Part shown: in pieces, positions 56,508 through 64,000 of the stretch | Position numbering within the stretch: the first letter of the stretch is position 1 | Layout of the letters: each line of letters begins with the position of its first letter | Assembly: GCF_023898315.1 (NCBI RefSeq) | Contig: NC_064621.1 | Location: 123,775,521 to 123,839,520 of the forward strand | Reading direction: 5' to 3' | Origin: Schistocerca nitens | Lineage: Eukaryota > Arthropoda > Insecta > Orthoptera > Acrididae | Length of the DNA: 64,000 bases | The notes under the pieces: generated by a model | What the model was told of the DNA's origin: nothing | The model's database searches: none | What the model saw: the letters and a program-made list of their open reading frames with translations, nothing else | Position numbers and translations under genes: made by a program

Positions 56508-59500
56508 GTTGTTTCTTGTTGTTGTGGCCTTCAGTCCTGAGACTGGTTTGATGCAGCTCTCCATGCTACTCTATCCTGTGCAAGCTTCTTCATCTCCCAG
56601 TACCTACTGCAACCTACATCCTTCTGAATCTGCTTAGTGTATTCATCTCTTGGTCTCCCCCTACGATTTTTACCCTCCACGATGCCCTCCAATACTAAAT
56701 TGGTGATCCCTTGATGCCTCAGAACATGTCCTACCAACCGATCCCTTCTTCTGGTCAAGTTGTGCCACAAACTCCTCATTAGTTATGTGATCTACCCATC
56801 TAATCTTCAGCATTCTTCTGTAGCACCACATTTCGAAAGCTTCTATTCTCTTCTTGTCCAAACTGTTTACCGTCCATGTTTCACTTCCATACATGGCTAC
56901 ACTCCATAAAAATACTTTCAGAAATGACTTCCTGACACTTAAATCTATACTCGATGTTAACAAATTTCTCTTCTTCAGAAACACTTTCCTTGCCATTGCC
57001 AGTCTACATTTTATATCCTCTCTACTTCGACCATCATCAGTTATTTTGCTCCCCAAATAGCAAAACTCCTTTAGTACTTTAAGTGTCTCATTTCCTAATC
57101 TAATACCCTCAACATCACCCGACTTAATTCGACTACATTCCGTTATCCTCGTTTTGCTTTTGTTGATGTTCATCTTATATCCTCCCTTCAAGACACCATC
57201 CATTCTGTTCAACTGCTCTTCCAAGTCCTTTGCTGTCTCTGACAGAATTACAATGTCATCGGCGAACCTCAAAGTTTTTATTTCTTCTCCAGGGATTTTA
57301 ATACCTACTCCGAATTTTTCTTTTGTTTCCTTTACTGCTTGCTCAATATACAGATTCAATAACATCGGGGAGAGGCTACAACCCTGTCTTACTCCCTTCC
57401 CAACCGCTGCTTCCCTTTCATGTCCCTCGACTCTTATAACTGCCATCTGGTTTCTGTACAAATTGTAAATAGCCTTTCGCTCCATGTATTTTACCCCTGC
57501 CACCTTCAGAATTTGAAAGAGAGTATTCCAGTAAACGTTGTCAAAAGCTTTCTCTAAGTCTACAAATGCTAGAAACGTATGTTTGCCTTTCCTTAATCTT
57601 TCTTCTAAGGTAAGTCGTAAGGTCAGTATTGCCTCACGTGTTCCAGTATTTCTACGGAATCCAAACTGATCTTCCCCGAGGCCGGCTTCTACTAGTTTTT
57701 CCATTTGTCTGTAAAGAATTCGTGTTAGTATTTTGCAGCTGTGGCTTATTAAACTAATTGTCCGGTAATTTTCACATCTGTCAACACCTGCTTTCTTTGG
57801 GATTGGAATTATTATATTCTTCTTGAAGTCTGAGGGTATTTCACCTGTTTCATACATCTTGCTCACCAGATGGTAGAGTTTTGTCAGGACTGGCTCTCCC
57901 AAGGCAGTCAGTAGTTCCAATGGAATGTTGTCTACTCCGGGGGCCTTGTTTCGACTCAGGTCTTTCAGTGCTCTGTCAAACTCTTCACGCAGTATCGTAT
58001 CTCCAATTTCATCTTCATCTACATCCTCTTCCATTTCCATAATATTGTCCTCAAGTACATCGCCCTTGTATAGACCCTCTATATACTCCTTCCACCTTTA
58101 TGCTTTCCCTTCTTTGCTTAGGACTGGGTTTCCATCTGAGCTCTTGATGTTCATACAAGTGGTTCTCTTATCTCCAAAGGTCCCTTTAATTTTCCTGTAG
58201 GCAGTATCTATCTTACCCCTAGTGAGAAAAGCCTCTACATCCTTACATTTGTCCTCTAGCCATCCCTGCTTAGCCATTTTGCACTTCCTGTCGATCTCAT
58301 TTTTGAGACGTTTGTATTCCTTTTTGCCTGCTTCATTTACTGCATTTTTATATTTTCTCCTTTCATCAATTAAATTCAATATTTCTTCTGTTACCCAAGG
58401 ATTTCTCCTAGCCCTCGTCTTTTTACCTATTTGATCCTCTGCTGCCTTCATTACTTCATCCCTCAAAGCTACCCATTCCTCTTCTACTGTATTTCTTTCC
58501 CCCATTCCTGTCAATTGTTCCCTTATGCTCTCCCTGAAACCCTGTACAACCTCTGGTTCTTTCAGTTTATCCAGGTCCCATCTCCTTAAATTCCCACCTT
58601 TTTGCAGTTTCTTCAGTTTTAATCTACAGGTCATAACCAATAGATTATGGTCAGAGTCCACATCTGCCCCTGGAAATGTCTTACAATTTAAAACCTGGTT
58701 CCTAAATCTCTGTCTTACCATTATATAATCTATCTGATACCTTTTAGTATCTCCAGGGTTCTTCCATGTATACAACCTTCTATCATGATTCTTAAACCAA
58801 GTGTTAGCTATGATTAAGTTGTGCTCTGTGCAAAATTCTACCAGGCGGCTTCCTCTTTCATTTCTTAGCCCCAATCCATATTCACCTACTACGTTTCCTT
58901 CTCTCCCTTTTCCTACACTCGAATTCCAGTCACCCATGACTATTAAATGTTCGTCTCCCTTCACTATCTGAATAATTTCTTTTATTTCATCATACATTTC
59001 TTCAATTTCTTCGTCATCTGCAGAGCTAGTTGGCATATAAACTTGTACTACTGTAGTAGGTGTGGACTTCGTATCTATCTTGGCCACAATAATGCGTTCA
59101 CTATGCTGTTTGTAGTAGCTTACCCGCATTCCTATTTTCCTATTCATTATTAAACCTACTCCTGCATTACCCCTATTTGACTTTGTGTTGATAACCCTGT
59201 AGTCACCTGACCAGAAGTCTTGTTCCTCCTGCCACCGAACTTCACTAATTCCCACTATATCTAACTTTAACCTATCCATTTCCCTTTTTAAATTTTCTAA
59301 CCTACCTGCCCGATTATGGGATCTGACATTCCACGCTCCGATCCGTAGAACGCCAGTTTTCTTTCTCCTGATAACGACATCCTCTTGAGTAGTCCCCGCC
59401 CAGAGATCCGAATGGGGGACTATTTTACCTCCGGAATATTTTACCCAAGAGGACGCCATCATCATTTAATCATACAGTAAAGCTGCATGCCCTCGGGAAA

Positions 59501-59777
59501 AATTACGGCTGTAGTTTCCCCTTACTTTCAGCCGTTCGCAGTACCAGCACAGCAAGGCCGTTTTGGTTATTGTTACAAGGCCAGATCAGTCAATCATCCA
59601 GACTGTTGCCCTTGCAACTACTGAAAAGGCTGCTGCCCCTCTTCAGGAACCACACATTTGTCTGGCCTCCCAACAGATACCCCTCCGTTGTGGTTGTACC
59701 TACGGTACGGCTATCTGTATCGCTGAGGCACGCAAGCCTCCCCACCAACGGCAAGGTCCATGGTTCATGGGGGGGAA
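56508..59777 (-). mobile_element. RTE-clade LINE copy 2, almost full length
   Basis: Minus-strand copy with an 8-base duplication, GTACATGT, at 56500-56507 and 59778-59785, a short CAA-type tail at the low end, and the leader starting CTTCCCCCCCATGAACCATG at the high end. It sits inside the second Tc1-like element. It belongs to a slightly different subfamily from copies 1 and 3 (for instance SGDVEGIRLGNETLKVLKEF against SGDAEGIRLGNETLKVVKEF). Confidence 0.88.
56531..59465 (-). pseudogene. RTE endonuclease-reverse transcriptase, copy 2
   Basis: The ATG at 59465 opens the full protein, which is collinear with copies 1 and 3. Endonuclease motifs GAWNVRSHNRAGR, VMGDWNSSVGKG and DSDHNLLVM are followed by the linker, RT FLAFVDLEKAFDNVYW, GVRQGCSLSPMLLNLYIEQ and FADDIVILSE. 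Lesions are few: an in-frame TAA at 58095-58097 where the other copies have GAA, and a loss of about 29 bases near 56778 that shifts the frame in the C-terminal region. The last 80 codons are readable in another frame (56779 to 56531). Confidence 0.85.
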
Positions 59778-59890
59778 GTACATGTACAGGCAACTAAATG
59801 ATTACAACTTTAGAAAAATTGGACAATTTGTTGTAGACAAAGAGCTTCATAAATTGAACAAGTCAATAATGTGTTCTTCCACCTCTAGCC

Positions 59891-60405
59891 CTAATGCAAG
59901 CAGTTATTCAGATTGGAAGTGATTGATAAGTTGTTGAATATCCTCCCGAGGGATATCACACCAAATTCTGTCCAATTGGTACGTTCAATTGTCAAAATCC
60001 TGAGCTGGTTTGAGAGCCCTATCCATAGTACTGCAAACATTCTCAATTGGGAAAAGATCCAGAGAACTTGCTGGGCAAGGTATGGTTGGCAAGCATGAAG
60101 AAAAGCACTAGAAGCTATTGCCATGTGTGGGTGGGCATTATCTTGCTGAAATGTAAGACCAAAACAAGATGTAAAGGGTGCTGCAGTTCACAACGAAAGG
60201 GGTCCTGCTGTGAAAAGAAATGGCAACCCAGACCATCACTCCTGTTGTCGGGCTGTATAGTGGGCGACAGGTTGGTATTCCACCTGTGTCCGGGGTGTCT
60301 CCAGAGACACCTTCACTGGTCATCAAGGTCATTTTGAAGCAGGTCTCATTACTGAAGTCATTTCTACACCAGTTGATGAGATTCCAGCCGAAGACACGGC
60401 TCTAA
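59891..60405 (-). pseudogene. Tc1-like transposase fragment
   Basis: Minus strand: CFKMTLMTSEGVSGDTPDTG near 60340, VMVWVAISFHSRTPFVV near 60220, then in another frame QQDNAxPHMAIASSAFL near 60115, and a C-terminal piece with RTNWTEFGVISLGRIFNNL near 59940. VMVWGAIS and QQDNA-PH are standard Tc1 core motifs. The N-terminal DNA-binding half is absent and several frameshifts are present. Confidence 0.7.
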
Positions 60406-60410
60406 AACTG

Positions 60411-61240
60411 CCGCTGTGTGAAGTTCACAAAATAAAGCAATGGTACGTTTTGTAAGGAAAACAGATATCGGAAAGCCGACCAGGGCATTTATCATTAGTC
60501 CTGCACCAAGATTTCTTGAGTTGTTTATATGATAAACTTTTCACTAACAGTGAATTAATTTTCAACATTTTCATTGGTGTAACTTCATCTTTATCACTTA
60601 CAAAGCTGCATACGGAGGAAGAGTTTCTACCAAGTCATTCAAATTCTGCAATGTGTTGTCTTCAGAAGAAATTCTGAGTGCTGTATTTGCAGAAAATAGA
60701 CTGAATGTGAATGTAGTAACCATCTGTTAGTGAAAGGGCTTTCCTATATAAGCTTTCCGGGGGTAGCTGCACTGTAACGAAGTTATTTGTAATAAAACTT
60801 TCCACATTGACAGTGCATCCCTGCTCCCAAAGTTGTGCAGGCATCTTAATTTGCCTCTGACAACCTGCTGCCCTTGAGGTCGAATGACACACAGCCCCTG
60901 GTTCAGTGTGAGCCACTGCCTTGTCTCACAGGCCCCTAGTTCCTGCTGCTTGAGCCTCGTACCTAGTGACATAACTCACAGAATTTGGGCTGAGGTATAC
61001 AGTCATTCCATGACATTTTTCTTGTGTTAGGTGACTATCGCGATACAACAGTCGCAAGTATCAGGTCCCCAGTGGTAACGGGGAACATGCTACAATTTTA
61101 TGTGACTTCTTGTAGTCGGTTCCTGCTTGCCTACAGTGGAGACAACGGGGAAAATTTTCAGGCCTTCTTTTGTCTTTGGGATGTGGCATCCAAAGTGTAC
61201 GAAAACAGAAGCATGAGGCGGCATGCTGTGGAGCATTTGG
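60411..61240. other. Sequence with nothing recognised
   Basis: Between the truncated Tc1-like element and RTE copy 3. No supported gene or repeat. Confidence 0.5.
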
Positions 61241-63945
61241 TCGTTGTTGTTGTGGTCTTCAGTCCTGAGACTGGTTTGTTGCAGCTCTCCATGCTACTCT
61301 ATCCTGTGCAAGCTTCTTCATCTCCCAGTACCTACTGCAACCTACATCCTTCTGAATCTGCTTAGTGTATTGATCTCTTGGTCTCCCTCTACAATTTTTA
61401 CCCTCCACGCTGCCCTCCAATGCTAAATTTGTGATCCCTTGATGCCTCAAAACATGTCCTACCAACCGATCCCTTCTTCTAGTCAAGTTGTGCCACAAAC
61501 TTCTCTTCTCCCCAATCCTATTCAATACCTCCTCATTAGTTATGTGATCTACCCATCTAATCTTCAGCATTCTTCTGTAGCACCACATTTCGAAAGCTTC
61601 TATTCTCTTCTTGTCCAAACTGGTTATCGTCCATGTTTCACTTCCATACATGGCTACACTCCATACAAATACTTTCAGAAACGACTTCCTGACACTTAAA
61701 TCTATACTCGATGTTAACAAATTTCTCTTCTTCAGAAACGATTTCCTTGCCATTGCCAGTCTACATTTTATATCCCCTCTACTTCGACCATCATCAGTTA
61801 TTTTACTCCCTAAATAGCAAAACTCCTTTACTACTTTAAGTGTCTCATTTCCTAATCTAATCCCCTCAGCATCACCCGATTTAATTTGACTACATTCCAT
61901 TATCCTCGTTTTGCTTTTGTTGATGTTCATCTTATATCCTCCTTTCAAGACACTGTCCATTCCGTTCAACTGCTCTTCCAAGTCCTTTGCTGTCTCTGAC
62001 AGAATTACAATGTCATCGGCGAACCTCAAAGTTTTTACTTCTTCTCCATGAATTTTAATACCTACTCCGAATTTTTCTTTTGTTTCCTTTACTGCTTGCT
62101 CAATATACACATTGAATAACATCGGGGAGAGGCTACAACCCTGTCTCACTCCTTTCCCAACCACTGCTTCCCTTTCATGCCCCTCGACTCTTATAACTGC
62201 CATCTGGTTTCTGTACAAATTGTAAATAGCCTTTCGCTCCCTGTATTTTACCCCTGCCACCTTCAGAATTTGAAAGAGAGTATTCCAGTTAACGTTGTCA
62301 AAAGCTTTCTCTAAGTCTACAAATGCTAGAAACGTAGGTTTGCCTTTTCTAAATCTTTCTTCTAAGATAAGTCGTAAGGTTAGTATTGCCTCACGTGTTC
62401 CAACATTTCTACGGAATCCAAACTGATCTTCCCCGAGGTCCGCTTCTACCAGTTTTTCCATTCGTCTGTAAAGAATTCGCGTTAGTATTTTGCAGCTGTG
62501 ACTTATTAAACTGGTAGTTCGGTAATTTTCACATCTGTCAACACCTGCTTTCTTTGGTATTGGAATTATTATATTCTTCTTGAAGTCTGTGGGTATTTCG
62601 CCTGTCTCATACATCTTGCTCACCAGATAGTAGAGTTTTGTCATGACTGGGCTCTCCCAAGGCCATCAGTAGTTCTAATGGAATGTTGTCTACTCCCGGG
62701 GCCTTGTTTCGACTCAGGTCTTTCAGTGCTCTGTCAAACTCTTCACGCAGTATCTTATCTCCCATTTCATCTTCATCTACATCCTCTTCCATTTCCATAA
62801 TACTGTCCTCAAGTACATCGCCCTTGTATAAACCCTCTATATACTCCTTCCACCTTTCTGCCTTCCCTTCTTTGCTTAGAACTGGGTTGCCATCTGAGCT
62901 CTTGATATTCATACAAGTGGTTCTCTTCTCTCCAAAGGTCTCTTTAATTTTCCTGTAGGCAGTATCTATCTTACCCCTAGTGAGACAACCCTCTACATCC
63001 TTACATTTGTCCTCTAGCCATCCCTGCTTAGCCATTTTGCACTTTCTGTCGATCTCATTTTTGAGACGTTTGTATTCCCTTTTGCCTGCTTCATTTACTG
63101 CATTTTTATATTTTCTCCTTTCATCAATTAAATTCAATATTTCTTCTGTTACCCAAGGATTTCTATTAGCCCTCGTCTTTTTACCTACTTGATCATCTGC
63201 TGCCTTCACTACTTCATCCCTCAGAGCTACCCATTCTTCTTCTACTGTATTTCTTTCCCCCATTCCTGTCAATTGTTCTCTTATGCTCTCCCTGAAACTC
63301 TCTACAACCGCTGGTTCTTTCAGTTTATCCAGGTCCCATCTCCTTAAATTCCCACCTTTTTGCAGTTTCTTCAGTTTCAATCTGCAGTTCATAACCAATA
63401 GATTGTGGTCAGAATCCACATCTGCCCCTGGAAATGTCTTACAATTTAAAACCTGGTTCCTAAATCTCTGTCTTACCATTATATAATCTATCTGATACCT
63501 ATTAGTATCTCCAGGGTTCTTCTAGGTATACAACCTTCTTTTATGATTCTTGAACCAAGTGTTAGCTATGATTAAGTTATGCTCTGTGCAAAATTCTACA
63601 AGGCAGCTTCCTCTTTCATTTCTTCCCCCCAATCCATATTCACCTACTATGTTTCCTTCTCTCCCTTTTCCTACTGACGAATTCCAGTCAACCCTGACTA
63701 TTAAATTTTCGTCTCCCTTCACTACCTGAATAATTTCTTTTATCTCGTCATACATTTCATCAATTTCTTCATCATCTGCAGAGCTAGTTGGCATATAAAC
63801 TTGTACTACTGTAGTAGGCATGGGCTTTGTGTCTATCTTGGCCACAATAATGCGTTCACTATGCTGTTTGTAGTAGCTAACCCGCACTCCTATTTTTTTA
63901 TTCATTATTAAACCTACTCCTGCATTACCCCTATTTGATTTTGTA
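61241..63945 (-). mobile_element. RTE-clade LINE copy 3, cut by a mariner-like insertion
   Basis: Minus strand, beginning (3' end) with the complement of the CAA tail at about 61236-61254 and very close to copy 1 in sequence. It stops at 63945 in the endonuclease region, where a TA and a mariner-like terminus follow. The rest of the LINE 5' part should lie beyond that insertion, outside the window. Confidence 0.87.
61259..63905 (-). pseudogene. RTE endonuclease-reverse transcriptase, copy 3 (partial)
   Basis: Three long frames: 63905-63522 (endonuclease, VRVDWNSSVGKG where copy 1 has VMGDWNSSVGKG), 63479-62607 (rest of endonuclease and linker) and 62644-61259 (RT with FLAFVDLEKAFDNVNW, GVRQGCSLSPMLFNVYIEQ, FADDIVILSE, and the C-terminal GRPRDQY region). 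The lesions are TAG replacing TGG near 63523 and a one-base insertion near 62650. The VMGDW to VRVDW change alters a conserved endonuclease motif. Confidence 0.85.
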
Positions 63946-64000
63946 CGAGGGTTATTCCAAAAGTAAGGTCCGATTCGCCGTAACTATTGAAATTTGGCGC
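63946..64000. mobile_element. Mariner-like element end, running off the window
   Basis: After a TA at 63944-63945 the sequence changes to CGAGGGTTATTCCAAAAGTA and continues AGGTCCGATT, resembling the terminal repeat of mariner elements. It interrupts RTE copy 3 exactly at a TA, as mariner integration requires. Only 55 bases are visible. Confidence 0.65.

Larger units (their letters stand above)
56411..60410 (-). mobile_element. Second Tc1-like element, split by RTE copy 2 and truncated
   Basis: Left end starts ACAGTATGTAAATACACTAA at 56411. The sequence is interrupted at 56507 by the RTE LINE and resumes at 59778 with ACATGTACAGGCAACTAAAT. Transposase pieces run to about 60405, where the element stops before its right terminal repeat. 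It belongs to a different Tc1 family from 35916-40447, with different ends and core. Confidence 0.7.

Noticed and set aside
57154-58200. Plus-strand frames across RTE copy 2 (57154-57468, 57925-58200 and others)
   Set aside because: They are antisense shadows of the RTE protein; the same shadows recur in copies 1 and 3.

Overview
The window is nuclear DNA from an animal with very long, transposon-filled introns. Families recognised by eye (tRNA-derived SINEs, RTE, CR1 and I-like LINEs, Tc1, piggyBac and Gypsy remnants) look like those of grasshoppers and locusts (Orthoptera, probably an acridid such as Schistocerca). The species call is inference from repeat style. There is no operon structure, no intact rRNA or tRNA gene and no CRISPR array.

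Only one host locus is recognisable. Two 3' exons of DPH3 (diphthamide biosynthesis, CSL zinc protein) lie at 7335-7409 and 7526-7597. Only 12 bases after the DPH3 stop codon, and in the same frame, begins the ATG of a POLR3G/RPC7-type RNA polymerase III subunit. Its three coding exons are 7610-7752, 25674-25964 and 53058-53292, encode 222 residues in total, and are separated by introns of about 17.9 kb and 27.1 kb. The 12-base spacing makes the pair a candidate dicistronic transcript, the most interesting host feature here.

The rest is mobile DNA. Region 1-6430 holds a CR1-like LINE carrying a young SINE, a chimeric local duplication and an I-like LINE lacking its endonuclease. RPC7 intron 1 (7753-25673) holds decayed DDE transposase pieces, a CR1 fragment, an I-like 5' fragment, a broken RTE copy with a nested repeat, one apparently intact RTE element (18010-21307, minus) and a TIR element (22422-23950). 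Intron 2 (25965-53057) holds a piggyBac pseudogene, a nearly intact I-like LINE with ORF1, endonuclease, RT and RNase H (29905-35850), a Tc1-like element split by an RTE insertion (35916-40447), an internally deleted I-like LINE (41960-44780), an old Gypsy LTR element (46386-51486) and a SINE. Downstream of the gene are a TIR element with a tRNA-like core, a hAT-like MITE, a second Tc1 element split by an RTE copy, and a third RTE copy cut by a mariner-like end at the window edge.

Target-site duplications could be read directly for the SINE, the intact RTE, the I-like LINE and two of the RTE copies, so nesting order is clear at several places. Open stretches with nothing recognisable are listed.
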